Source of the DNA: Saccharina japonica
Lineage: Eukaryota; Sar; Phaeophyceae; Laminariales; Laminariaceae
Assembly (NCBI GenBank): GCA_008828725.1
Contig: MEHQ01003881.1
Span: 166,908-230,907, forward strand
DNA length: 64,000 bases
Reading direction: 5' to 3'
Both the position numbers and the translations under genes were made by a program. Below the pieces are notes generated by a model. The model was not told the origin of the DNA, made no database searches, and was given only the letters and a program-made list of their open reading frames with translations. Positions 34,731-47,340 of this stretch are shown here, piece by piece (within the stretch, counting starts at the first letter, position 1; each line of letters starts with the position of its first letter).

Positions 34731-34846
34731 TATTACGGGGGACCATAGTAAACCCTAGTAAATAGGACCAAATATTGTTACAGTAGTAAAACATAGGTGT
34801 GTACCGTAGGTCCTGTTTACTAGTGTTTACTATGGTCCCCCGTAAA
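34731..34846. repeat. Foldback MITE with CATAGTAAA ends
   Basis: Inverted ends ACGGGGGACCATAGTAAAC and GTTTACTATGGTCCCCCGT, with AATAGGACC inside. Same family as 21163-21413 and 11258-11350. Confidence 0.8.
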
Positions 34847-35779
34847 ACTTCTCTTGTCCACCTGGTACCAGAACAGTCTACTAGGTAGGTATACGGGTGC
34901 AGCCCAACGCCACACAGAACTGGTACCTTTTTAGGATGAAGAATCGGCACGGACACTGGGTGTGCTGGATGTCGACGGGTAGAAAGGAAGGTTTAATGTG
35001 GAGAACAGACACACACACTCTGACGAGATATCACGAGCTCACATGATGATTGCATGATTGGACCCCTCTCGTCCTCGCCTGCGCTAGCTTCACCGCGGTA
35101 CCGTACTACGTACCAGGTACAAGCTGTATCGAGTTCCTACTAACAGCGACGACATCAGGCGTTCATTCCCAACGCTCGTCACCTTGCGTCGAATCATGCA
35201 AAGGTGGCACCAGTAGCATCAACTGAATTTAAATGCACCCACCCCCTACTATTAATATTATACCTACAACTGACATAGTACATAGTTCATAAGAATCCCG
35301 GTATAATTCCAAGTACCTTGTCCTCGAAACGTGATTTAATACATGCCAGGGTAGGTAGATGCAATAGTTTCGTACTTCCAACTATCAATAGGATTAATAG
35401 GTGTCCTCAAATGTGACAGATGCATTTGTGAAGAGGTCATTAGGGTTTGATATACTGGCAAAAACAAGGTATATATACAGCAGTAGCAGTACGTTGAACC
35501 ACTGCTGTGAGCGAGCCAGCGTGAGAGAGAGAGGAAAGGCAGCTTTCGTAACCCGACATGGGACCAGGACATACATAGGTGTGACGATATCAACATCCAA
35601 GACAACGCGAAAAACAAAAAGGTAAACGTCGGCCAAGATAAGCAGAAGACACAATCGAAAATCAGTCACAACTATTAATACCAGGTATGTACTACAGCAG
35701 TACGACTAAAATGCAACACGCGGCGCGATGTACAATTTCAATCCACCAAACTGCTTCTTACTTACCGGTACACCTTTTT

Positions 35780-36094
35780 TTTCTTTCTTCTTTTTTCCTC
35801 CATCTCATTTATTATCTTCACCTTTTTTTCTTCTCTTTTCCTCTTAAGTCGTAACTCAGATCCAGGGTCACTAAAAGTAGGCTATTCTCTTCCCTCCCCA
35901 CTACGGCACGTGCTTTGCATTTTTAACATCAGAAGATTTAAGCACTTTCTTCCCTCGTCGACTCTCGCCGAATCGTGTCTACTCACGCTATAGTAGGCAC
36001 TCTCGACAGCAGTTGGTGTCGGAGACTCGAACCCTCGACCTCAACCTTAGCAGTCTTCGTGGTTAACTGCTAGATTTATACCATCGGGGCGACC
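35780..36094 (-). repeat. tRNA-headed SINE-like repeat
   Basis: On the minus strand the first ~80 nt (36094 to 36015) look like a degenerate tRNA. There is a possible A-box region (CCGATGGTATAAAT), a 7-bp anticodon-like stem TAGCAGT/ACTGCTA and a clear B-box GGTTCGAGTCTCC. The acceptor arms pair over only about three bases, so a working tRNA is unlikely. The body then carries GTCGACGAGGGAAGAAAG, CCCTGGATCTGAGTTACGAC and an A/G-rich tail. Bodies without the head occur at 2298, 7850, 18546 and 45240, as expected for 5'-truncated retroposons. Confidence 0.65.
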
Positions 36095-38357
36095 GGTTGT
36101 GTATACTACCTATTCCCTAGCACGGGGCCAAGAAGAAAGATAGAGATCGAAACATCCACACACTATAGATTGCGCGTTTTAGTCAGTTGCGTATAGTCTA
36201 CTCGTAGACTGCTGGAAGTCTCGGCTAATACGAGTACCAGCTATAGGTTCAGCGCGGCTCGCGTAGAAACACCTCCTGTCTCCTGTCTTTTGGGCCGTTC
36301 TCGCAACGAAAGGCCATTCTGCAGTTCATTCCTATTACTTGTTCATATTCATGTGATTTAATATGAACATATGAGCTTGTTCGATGCCAATTGTGGCGCC
36401 GTGTGCATGCAAGAAGCAAATAAATGGCACGATTAGGCTTGTCGCGCGCAGGACCCTCACCACCACTTGACACTACCAGGTACTAAATAGTTCAGTCATT
36501 CTTCACTTTTCGTCGTTCAGGGGTCTAATATACCAATCTGACCGGAAATACATGCACCCTTTGTATTGAATGTTAGTATACAAACGCTCCCTATATTCCG
36601 GTTCAGCGTGGTACGTAGTGGTACTCACTATTAGTATCATACTTGTGTACGAGTAGCACGTACGTACGTACTACCAGTACTTGTGTACGAGTACAGCTGT
36701 ACGCGACACCAGTTAAGAACCTCTTATTTATGGCCAGGCTGGAATTCTTATGTAAGGCAGGGCGTGTCCTACACTATTTTCGGTACAAAAGAGGCCGTGT
36801 GCTTATGTTGGTCTTAAAACTCGAGCCTGGAATTCTTAACTACCAAATTATTAAGTGCTGCCGCGCATGGTATATGCCAAGGGCTATTCATACTTGTAAA
36901 ACTGCTGTACAGATAGTATTGATAGTACGTAGGCAGTTCTGGAAGCAATACGTAAAACCCCCAGAGGTGCTATTAATAGGAAATACCTTTACCTGGTACG
37001 TATATACCGGTAACAAGCAAGACATGTGTGAAGACTACGTACGTACCGGTACTGAACTGGTTACACCTCTGCTCTCTGCTCTGGCAGTATGAATAACGAA
37101 ACATATCAAAAGAATGTCTCCAAACTCCAAATATAAAAGTGTCGAAATGACGATGTATACGATATCTGTGGTATGTTTCAGGGGGTCGTCAACATCAACA
37201 TGAGTACAGCGCGCCGCGCATATCACAAACATTCTTCTTGAACGTGGGGGGAAAAAAAAAAACGGAACCACAGGGAACTTGTCGCCCCGTACTATTGATG
37301 TATGATCGCAACACTTCCATATATATACATCCTGGACGCAATTCTGAGGACAGCCCGCATGCGCCCTCTCTCTCTCGCGCGCGGGCGAGCTCTCTCCATC
37401 TCTCTCTTCCCATGGATGGCGGGTGGGTGCTTTGTTCTCTCTTGATGTATCATAGCGACAAGTAGGTTGAGACTTGGAAATAGAACAGGAAAGTGCATGT
37501 GGAAAAGTGGAAACCAAAAAGAGATTGTTGACGAGCACCCAAAAGGAGCAAACAAAAAAAAAAAGAGCAAGCTGCGCTGGGCCGCATGCATGCATCAACT
37601 CGGCAGGCGAGGCCACCGACGCGCCTGCTGAGACGTGGCGTGGGTCCAGGAAGAGCGCTGCAGTCAGCTGGATGGGCTGCACTACGAGGTCGGATCAGGT
37701 TATCGTTCGAGTAGGCGATGGATCCTGTCTGTGTGCTGGAGTTGAGGGAGAGCGAGGCGCAAGAGCCATCTTTTGCTGCTGTTTGTTCTTACTCGTAGAG
37801 AAGTCGGGGGCGCAAACCTCAAGTGTCGTTTCGGAAATGACCTTGAGTTTGGACACACAAAAGAAGCGTTCGCGGTACAGGAGGCGCGCGCATTGGCGTC
37901 ACACGGTCACGAAAGGAAGAGGGCGAGCGCAGCAAATGCGCGGGTAACGCAGCAGCTCCGCCGTGCGCGTCCATCGCGCAGCGCGAGCAACAGCGAGCAA
38001 TGGAGCAAGATTTCGGTGCGCAAACCGAACATGCCAACTTGAAGGGCAGGAGGGGCTCTGCGTGCAATATACCGGCGGCGCCGCGCCGGACTACGTTCGA
38101 CACACGCGCAACTCACCGATAGAAAATAGCTCTGTGGCGTGAGAGTAGCTTGGGCGACTTGTGGTACCCTTACGCTCGCACGATAAGGATGATATGCGGT
38201 TGGTGGGGCGCACTTCTACCAAGAGGAATCCCTGAAGCGCCCGCTTGCATAACGCCTGCGATGAAAGTAGAACTCCCAAACGCCTCGAGGACGGCAATCA
38301 CATTTCAAGAGACATTGTTCCAAGACCTGTCAAGTTCTGACGGAGTTTCGATCAAAG

Positions 38358-41300
38358 ATGGGGGTCCTCTTGTGCGTCGGGGTGGTGTTCATGTCGGCCA
38401 TCTCCGCCCTCTTCGCAGAAGGTAATGAGTATGGCTATGGGTGTCGTCTCTTGTCTTCCATGGCTCACGAAAAGTCGGCAGAAAGGAAAACGAGGAAAAA
38501 AACAAGTTCCAAGAGTGGGTGCACAGCCGATGCCTTGTGCCACACTCTAAATACGGTCGCTGGAACATATGGTACGCTTGCTGTTTCTATACTCCAGTAC
38601 CTGGTATATAGGAGATGAACACTCCGGCCGTTGTTTCGTCCATCTGGACGGTGTGCTTGTAGTGAGGCGTGTTACCAGAGGAGACAGCTACGAGTATGGA
38701 AGCACAGGTTGTGCCAAGTACAAGTCAGTAGCAGCTCTTGCGTGTTTCTACATACTCGTAGACGAGCACACGAGCACCACTTGAATGACCTGCGGCTCGA
38801 CGACACGTCTCCAGAGTTAGGCTGAGTCTTTGCGAACGCCCTGGTACCTGGTATGGACTACAGCAGTACCTGGTATGTAGCGCATACAGACCCAGCAAGT
38901 TCACAAGTCTCTACGATTGACCAAGGCCAAAGTGAAGCGCCTCTCGCCTGGCAGCAATAGACTACGCCGGTATGTGGAGGGAGGTGTGGACGCGTGGACA
39001 CCTGCTGATACGGTAGTGGTTTTATGGAGGTTTTCTGCTCGGCGCCTAAAGCCGACCTCCCTAACCCGATCCCTATGCCAGTAATCAGTGTTGGGATGCT
39101 GTGCTTGGTAAGACTCTACAGTGGGTTGATTCGGCCGGCGTGGATGCTGTGCTTGAAAAGACTCTAGGTTGATTCGGCCGGGTCGGGATGCTGTGGCTTG
39201 GAAAGACTCTATTAATAGAGCCGCTTACAATGTACCCCTTACGTAGCCAATCAGAGTGCGCAAATAGCTACCTTAGGAAGATTCACTATCAGGCGATGTC
39301 CACTACTATATACGTGGAGGACAGGTTTTGGGAAAGATCCGTAGAACGGTCGTCACACATGTACCGACGGAAGGTCTACCAGAAGGCAGTACGTACCTGT
39401 TGAAGAATCTTACCTACGAACTGCGGGTCTCGGTCTACTGTAGTACCCGAGACTGAAGAGGCGAGGAGACCCTTGTTGGCTCACTCGTGTTCACGCTCTC
39501 TTATCTCCACGTTACCACGTGGAGGGCTCTATCCTTGCCCTACGTATAAGGAAGGAAACTGCAGCCCTCGGTAGCGGTTCACAGCTACCACTTCACTCGG
39601 AATCCTACGAGAGTAGGGGCTCCATATTGGCGTCGATGATGAGATTCGGACTCACATCCATCGCCGAAGACCTTGCCGCTGGTCTGAGGTCGACGTCTCG
39701 ATGTCTCACAACGAGACGGACGACCACCCACACTACGCCTCCTCCTCTTCCGGCAACCTTCCTTCGGGAAAGCTTCGTTGGGCCTACGCTCAGCTCGAGC
39801 GTTGCCTCGAAACGAAAGAGGATGTTGCTGGAAGAGGAGGAGGTGTACGAGTAGTGCGGTGGGTCGTCACTAGAATCCACGCCGGCGGTTCCTCTCTCGT
39901 TTCGAGGCAACGCTCGAGCTGAGCGTAGGCCCAACGAAGCTTTCCCGGAGGAAGGTTGCTGAAAGAGGAGGAGGCAGGTGTATGTAGTGCGGTTGGTGGT
40001 CCGACTCGTCGTGAACCGTGTGCTGAAACTGCTTCTGTCATTCGACGAGATCATGCTTTAGTCACAAGCAGTGAACATTCGGTTAGCTGGAGCGAATCGT
40101 GAATGCAACCGCCCTGTCTTCCCATGTTACTACAAGCTAAACCAGGCGGTTCTCCACACGATTTTGTGTAGACTATCGATCTACGATGAACAAGAGTTTA
40201 ATCTCCGTCTCTGCCTCCCTCAAGCAAGAACGCAAGAGTGTTGTTGTCGCCCATACCTGCAGTACATCAGCAGGCAGCACTAAACCCTCGTATGCATCTT
40301 GCCTGCCTCCCTCGTGGTCTCCTGTGCGTTTTGCCTCCGTAGGGTTCTCGTGGTTCATGGTGTACCGAAAACCTGACTACCAGCGGCTCAAACGACACAT
40401 CGAGACGATCGCCAAAGACCGTAAGTCCTCTCTCTCTCCTCAAGCACTGAGTGGGGGAACATGTTGAGTTTTTGTCGTTTTTCGTTTTTCCGCGGGTTCT
40501 CCGCTTCAATCCAAAACCGTGTACGGCTTGCCTTGGACATGTGCTGTAATCACTCCTGGAATGTTGTTTTCGTATAGTGTATTCGTATATACTGACAGCA
40601 TGTTTCGTTTGAAAGCTCTGCGCCAAGCTTCCAACACAGCGACAGCGCGTCTACTGCATATATTTCCTGCTCTGACAAGTAGCACTTGCACGACGGATGG
40701 TGTTCCACTGCACTGTACGTACGTATCATACGCAAATTTATAAGACTGTGTCTCAAGTCGTAAGGACTACCAGTATACCGGTAACTAAAGTAGTAGTACG
40801 ACGTACCTGGTACCATGGTACAGCTCTAGTAGTTGTCAAACTACCTGGTAGGTATATAGCAGAGCAGTAGGCTCCATATCTAGACTACAAGTACAGCAGA
40901 AAGAGTTAAATCATATTTCCAAGTGCGGCAAGCACACGGTGTAGCAAAATTTTCAGTTTTTTTAAGGTGTGGTTCCGTTCGTGCCCAGCGTATTATTCGT
41001 GTCTTGCTCGTATCATACTGATGTACTATATACGTGCTGTTGTACGATCACTCAACGCACGCATTCCGCCGATTGCGTGTAATGCTACATATTTTGTTTT
41101 ATAAGGTTTGAGATTAGTGTCCACCTTTTCGATACTGAGCACACCCTGCTGTGCATACGTTGGCGGCCTACGAGATGGAATTGATACCGAGCATGTTTTG
41201 TGCTTCTCTCCAATTAGAGCTGCGCTGTTGCTGTAATATCTACAGTATTACGAAGTAACAGGTATATCCACTTCAAGGTACGATACAACAGAGCTCCTAC

Positions 41301-43555
41301 GAAGCCCATTGCAAGCATTGTCCGCCTCTGAACTCATGTGGTTTCTCCCCCAAAGTAAATAGCCTACCCTCTTCCCCTGTTTTCCTCCAACCAAAAAAAC
41401 GAGTAGTGGAAAAGAAGAAAGCCGATCCGGTGGGGGTGGACAGCACCACAAAGAAGCGGGAGAAGAACCAGCGGTTGATTGAACGCCTAGAGAAAGACCT
41501 GGCGGACGCGATGAAGGAGCTCCAGGCCTTGGCAACGCCGATGAAGCTCGCCGTGACCGTCCTGGTTATGGCCGTCGTGATCGGTATCAACAAGACGTGA
41601 GAACAAGTACCAGGGTAGGAAGTACGTAGGCCCGAGAACAGTTGAGGTGTCGAGTTTTTTACTGCTGTCATGCCGTACCTGTGTGTGTTTTTTTTTTGTA
41701 GTTTGTCCCCCATGTGTACGATGGAGCTGTATACGCGATTAGCTCTACACAAGAAGAACGAAATCGGTTTTTCTTACGCGTTTCAGCTCTCCCGGCACCC
41801 AACAGCTTCATGGGGGCCAAGCATTCCATCGTCGACAGTTAAAATGGTAGAGTCGATGGACAATATAGGGAGCCGCATGTATGTGTATGGACACATGTAT
41901 TTTTGTATATATGTCGTCGTTTCTCGGACGCCGTGCTCGTCGGGATTGCCCCCCCCCTCTCTGGTTCATGCGTGCGGTCACATATACCTGGTCCGTTGTT
42001 ACCAGATATATGTGTTTGGCAGCTTATGGTGGGTGACGATTGTTTCCTATTATAAGGATGCTGCACTCGCACGGGCTGAAACAACCTCCGCGCTCGTAAG
42101 TTAGACTTGCAAGGGGCATCGCCTTGCCCATTTTCCTTTTTCCGATCGGAACGACGACTATTAACTAACATGCGCCATTCTGTCTTTTGGTGCGATGTCT
42201 GTCGCTTGCAAAACGTTCTGCTCGTGCGTGATCAGCTTCGCGGGTACCGTGGTGGCGAAGCTTCCGTTCGTTCCTTTCGGGCTCCTTCAAAAGATCAGCC
42301 ACAGGGGTCTGGAGGGAGACGACCCGACGGACTGCTCTGTGGTAAGCGACGTGTATAGCGGCGTGTAACGGTACTGAGCAGCGGACGTGACTATATAAGG
42401 CCCGACGCGCTCGTTGTTCGTGAGCAGGATGTCTATTTTTTTTTTGCGGAATTTTCGTGGGCGTGGTGTCTCTGCTACGAGTGGAAGATGCGGCAAGCCA
42501 GGATAAAATGGTTTGGGTGATGTCATGGTGACCACGGGGGCTTGTATAGATGTTGGCAATGAACTATGCATTATTTGCGCTTGGCTGTGCGTCTCGCTTT
42601 TCCTAGTTAAATAGCGCGGCTGGCTAAAGGCTTGGGAGCTCGATACCGAAATGAGGATTGGTATTTTGCCGCTATAACTAAAACATGTGCAGTGTTTTAG
42701 ACGTGTATACGGTGCTAGCAGCCCGGCGACCGCGGTTCGGTTCTCGTTTGAATGCCGCCTACACCCGGAAAACCGTCCCCCGCTAAAGGGTATGTGGCGC
42801 ACAAGTGAAGCGACTTGGGCGGACAGCCTAAAACCCTACGATCAGACGATCAGTGACAAGCACGCAAACCCCGATGATATGCTGAATGATGGCCGCGCTT
42901 TTCTCCCCGTGCCACCTACACCGTGTTGAAAACCTGTTCCTATTTTTTATTCTTCTGCCCATTGTTTATCGCGTCTTGGCGCGCTGCTGCTACACATGGC
43001 TGTGCAGGCGTTCCTGTTCGCACTTTGCCAGGCCGGAGTGAAGGGGAACATCGCAAAACTTGTGGGGATGGGCCAGCCGAAGGTGAGGAAGGACAGGGGC
43101 CGCGAACAGAAAATAAAATGAGTTGCGAACGGTGCCGTCGTTGCCCTCTTTCTGCCGCGTTTCCCGGCGGCGACTATACCCCCCTCGCCCTGGGCTGTAT
43201 CGAACGCGCTCGTTGTCGCACCCGGCTCCGCTATATCTCTACGGGCGCACGATTCATTGTCGATTGTTGTTTCCCGTTCGCAGCTCAGGAGGCGTTTTTG
43301 TTAGGTGGAAGCAAAAAGGCCTTCATATGGTTTGTCTCCAATTCAAGCAGTGTCTGACAGTTTGTTTCTGCTTGTCGTTCCGTGACCGTTTCGTCTGCCC
43401 CCTCCCCGCATCCGTCGGTATGACATCCGTCGGTACGCCGGACGGCGGGATTTTCGACCGCTTTCTTTCCTCGCGGACATCAGGGGGTAAAGGAACCCAG
43501 CCCGTTCGCGGACCTGGGCGCGCAGTACGACGAGGCACAGGCGAAGGTGGAATGA
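38358..43555 (+). CDS. TMCO1: TMCO1 ER membrane protein
   Basis: Six exons join in phase to 194 codons plus stop: 38358-38421, 40343-40420, 41407-41596, 42236-42341, 43008-43082, 43484-43555, all GT-AG. TMCO1 is an ER protein of the Oxa1/EMC3/GET1 superfamily; animal work links it to the ribosome-associated multipass translocon and to ER calcium leak. Visible parts: N-terminal helix (residues about 3-22) ending ALFAEGFSWFMVYR, a charged coiled coil (about 30-90) with KDLEKKK, a second helix (VTVLVMAVVIGINK), the family core TVVAKLPFVPFGLLQKISHR and GDDPTDCS, and a last helix VAFLFALCQAGVKGNI. Length matches the ~188-aa human protein. The C-terminus (EPSPFADLG...) is acidic, unlike the Pro/Gly-rich animal tail. 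The start is the first ATG in frame and aligns with the family N-terminus to within a few residues. Confidence 0.95.
39093..39212. repeat. Three-unit tandem repeat in TMCO1 intron 1
   Basis: Units share GGATGCTGTGCTTGG, AAGACTCTA and GTTGATTCGGCCGG. The third unit is incomplete. Confidence 0.75.
39703..40014. repeat. 310-bp foldback element in TMCO1 intron 1
   Basis: Arms of about 125-150 bp contain GCTCAGCTCGAGCGTTGCCT on the left and its exact complement on the right, centred near 39858. An internal piece resembling GTAGTGCGGT(T)GGTCGTC appears both in the arm and beside the centre, so the element has internal duplication. It encodes nothing recognisable. Confidence 0.8.
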
Positions 43556-45239
43556 AAGGGCACCGAAATAATTGTGGGATCTGCAGCATAGTGTCTTAAG
43601 TGCTTGCAGGAAGTCGACGGCGACGGCTGTTCTTTTTTTTTTTTGGGGGGGGGGTCTTCGTGGTGATGGGTGGCTTCTGGTGCGTGACCGGCCGGCCTTT
43701 GGGGGAAGGTGCAAACTGCGCGGTGTTGTTGCATAGATTAATGCGTTCAGAAGGGTAATAATGTATTTTTCCACGGGTCGATTAATCGACAGGAATAAAT
43801 ACAATGGTGACGCAGTAAGTGCGGTCTGCTGCACTGGGTAGGCAGTATACGCTTCCCCTTGACATTATGTGTTGGGGTATAGGGCCAGCGCTTTTGTGAA
43901 TGATTGCTCGGACGTGATTGAGAATGGTTGAGCGTTCGGCGGCGGGAGCCAGATACCCCCCCCCCGCGCCCCGCGCCTCGTCGTATCCTATGTACAGTTT
44001 GATACCACCGCAGGTTGGTATTTATAGGATCTGCGGCTGTAGGACTTCGCCGTAACAGTGATAATGTTGTGACCTCTTCTCTAATAATACCAGAGGCGCA
44101 TTCGTAGCCAGGACGTAGCTATACACATTTTGCTGGACATCCAGGCGACACGCCCATTTTGCGGCCACGCTTGGGCAACGAGCACGTTGTTAGCGCCCGA
44201 AAGCATCAAAATGCTGTATTTATACCTGCCGATGACGAAGGCACACGCCTCCTCCGTAGAACAGGGTTCCTCCCACTCGCTCGCAGCGTGCCGTACATTC
44301 AACGAGGTCGCCCCTCGCGTGTACATAAAAAGGTAAGAACGTTTCGGGACGGGTACATAGGACACCGAAAAGACGCCGTGCATACGGTTTTCACGCTAAC
44401 CAGACTCGGTGTCGAGACATGCATGATAATTATTTGGCGCGGCGTGCTGGGCGTAGTGGACGGGGTGGGCGCTGACTGTCGACAATGCAAAGGATGCAGG
44501 TCTGAACATGCCACTATCGAAGTCCAGGAGAGATATTTTGGCCCTGAGAGCGGCTCCACAGGGCGCCAGTGGGTCTTGCCCGTCTTGCCCACAGACAGGC
44601 CCTACACACGGAATTAATGTGAGTTGACAGACCCTCGTGCCACAAGCTCAAGCGGTTCGGGGACCCTCCTAATCTCCTGCAACTGCGCTGCACCAAAGGC
44701 GGGGACTCCGAAATGCGTTTCACATACATGCCAACAGGAGTTAAAACCAATCAATTTCCTGCTGCTGTCTAAAGGCCACCCTACTTGAGTTCTCGGGTGC
44801 AAGATAACCTCTACAATGCTCGCACTACTCGAGAAACACTTGCGACATGTTCCTGAGTATGGGTCGTGCGGCGTTGCGGGGGGGGGGGTCAAGGGATTGG
44901 AGGGGAGGACGTGGCCTAAAACAAAACGGGTGAAGGGTGGAGCAGAATTCGTCTACGTAGACAAAAGCGATGACTCTCCCAGAATGAGGGCAGGCTGTGT
45001 GAGTCGGAACGAAATTTCAGAGCAGTCACGACATGCGAGCGGCTCCAATAGAAGTGCTTTGCATACGTAGCAGTGCTGCGTGGGAGATTTGCAGGGTGCT
45101 GATGGAAGCGTACCTCACCGGTTCAGGCTAAAGAAGGGATGTCACTCAAGTGTCACTTTCCTCGCGGATTCTGGAGTCTCCACGAACGAGTTTGCAGAGA
45201 GTGGCACGCGTCGAAACACCCACCGACGTATAATACATG

Positions 45240-45420
45240 ATCCAGATAGGGCTGAAGTCTTCTCGCGATAACAATGCAAGGCACGAGCCGTAGTGGGGAG
45301 GGGGGAGAAGAGCCTGCAATGTGACCCTGGATCTGAGCTACGAATATACTTCGAAGTAGGAGGGCGAGAGAAAAAATAACGGCGAATAAAATAAATGGGA
45401 TGGTAACAAAAAATCAGGAT
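45240..45420 (+). repeat. 5'-truncated SINE-like repeat
   Basis: Contains TCTCGCGATAACAATGCAAG, GACCCTGGATCTGAGCTACG and the tail AATAAAATAAATGGGATGG. The tRNA-like head is absent. Confidence 0.65.
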
Positions 45421-45872
45421 CCCGTCAGTGAAGCCCTCTTCGCAGTTGCAAATGCGTGGATCAACTACGTCATGCTTTGGGGCTCATCAAGATTGAGGGA
45501 GACAACTACAGTAAGGTAAAAATTCCCACTATTCCGCCCTTGTTCAGCAATGTGCATACCGTATGGCGTATTACCTCTTCTTTCTTCTCCGTGGAAACTC
45601 TTAACTCTTCCCTCAAGATTTGTATCAATGTGAACCAGACACAGGAAGGATCTTCACACACGGGCTGCGTGAACACAGATTGCCGTAGATCCTCGAGGTC
45701 AACCCCACAGCCATTTTAGGACTATGGCCTTGTTTTGACGTGAGGGCAGTGCCATGGACGAACAAGTAATGTTCGGGCATCTCAAGGAGTGGGCGAAAGA
45801 GGACGCCAAAGGGTCTGCGGACCACACGGATATACCGCTCCGGATTCATCTGAGGCACGATAGATACCCGTT

Positions 45873-46057
45873 CCAGCTGTAGCCAAAGATGTCAGGAGAC
45901 GGCACTTTGACCCCTTGACTGACGTCAATTTGTCTTTTTTTATCCTTGACTGACGCCAATCTACTAGGTTTTAGTGTCGAACACTCGGATCCACACGCTT
46001 GACCGATGCCCGTTTTCCCTTGACTGACCGTCTCCTGACATCTTTGGCTGTAGCTGG
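45873..46057. repeat. 185-bp MITE with 30-bp terminal inverted repeats
   Basis: The left end CCAGCTGTAGCCAAAGATGT continues CAGGAGACGG. The right end is its reverse complement with two mismatches. The interior carries repeated TTGACTGACG and CTACTAGGTTTTAGTGT, words also found in the 19320-19830 minisatellite. No target duplication is obvious. Confidence 0.8.
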
Positions 46058-47134
46058 GAGCCGGCCACGTATCATTCCCTCAATATACTGCTGTAGCGCT
46101 TCAAGCAAGACGAAATCCCCAGACCAGCCGCTCTCTGTCGAGGGGTGAGGCTCATGTGGATCCGCAGGATTTGGGAGAGGGTGTATCGCGTGTTCCTCCA
46201 GGGCTACGAAGGATCGGTTGCGGTGGCAAGTGGTGTAGTAGGGGGGCGACGAAGATACGGGGCTGACAAATAATTTTCCCGCTTTAGTCAAAACGCCGAG
46301 CTTCCAGTGGAACACCTTTTTCGTAGAATCCCGGGACTTCCGTGCTGCTGCGCGCTGCTGCTATACCTACTCGTAACTGAAGACCTCTGCTGAAGCTGGA
46401 GGGCCCCGTTGTCGGTAAGAACTTGGAACGAAATAGGGAAGTGACCGCACCCGGTCTGAGTGCAAAATCGGCGACACCTGCTGAATAGCGCAGACGCAGA
46501 ACCTTCAATCCTGACAGCCTCCCTGCCTCGTTTGATCAATCGATGTTCGGCGAGAACATCGTGCATCTCCAGTCTACGTAAAAAGCTCTGCTGACTCCTG
46601 TATAATAGACTTGTGCAGTGCTCACGAAGGAAACCGGGTCAAAAGGAGTGCTTCAATATTGGCTGGCTTCGTATCTAGGCTCCCTGCTGCGTGGTGCTTC
46701 CTCGCCCATTGCTCACATTGCAACCTTTGCTCGTTGAGCTGCGAGTGCTACTTGCCGGCAGGGCAGTTCGACTGCTTTGCTGTGCGTGCTCTTGGCGTGC
46801 TGGGTGTTTTTTCGTAGACTTCAGCGTGGGCAGCCTGGCGGAACGCTGGGAATGGTCCGCGGTGTGTGCCTTGTGCCTCATCTCAATTTCGTTTGCGACT
46901 GGTGTGTGCAGGTTCTCTCCGCGTCTTTATTGGGCACATTTTCATTTGGACCTCGCCTCATCCGTTCGCTCCTACTACCCTACTCGTACTGCCTGTAGGT
47001 TTGAAAACCCTTTGCGACTCAACTTCGCATTTACAGTACCTGGTATGATACAGCAGTACGAGTACTTTTTTGTTTACGTACTGTTATCCCCCAGGAGACG
47101 GGACACACCACACTGACAGCTATCAAACGGTACA

Positions 47135-47340
47135 TACCAGTTACCAGGCAGCAAAGAGTCGGGGGACAGCACTTTCAACCCTTGACAGACAGCAGCTTTG
47201 CCTTGACATGCCGTGACTGACACTAAACTACTAGGTTTTAGTGTGGAACACGTCGGCCCTACACCCTTGGCAGCGCATGTTTTGCCTTGCTTGACATGTC
47301 TCCCGACCTCCTTGCCAGGCAGGGTATCAGGCACCGCCGC
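47135..47340. repeat. Diverged relative of the 45873 MITE
   Basis: Shares internal CCCTTGACAGACAG, CTACTAGGTTTTAGTGTGGA and a degenerate inverted terminus (CCAGGCAGCAAAGAGTCGGG versus its diverged complement near 47320). Confidence 0.55.

Larger units (their letters stand above)
30818..38357. other. 7.5-kb divergent intergenic region
   Basis: Separates the PDCD4-type start (minus) from the TMCO1 start (plus). No exon recognised. Visible content: CGAAA-type repeats (about 31215-31330), ATACATAGT-type repeats (31735-31805), a G-rich/GGTGTT tract (32150-32275), a C24 run (33452-33475), a foldback MITE (34731-34846) and the tRNA-headed repeat (35780-36094). Upstream exons of either gene could be hidden here. 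Confidence 0.6.

Noticed and set aside
36015..36094. Functional tRNA gene on the minus strand
   Set aside because: B-box and an anticodon-like stem are present, but the acceptor stem pairs over only about three bases and the anticodon loop is too long; it is fused to a repeat body, so a SINE head is more likely.
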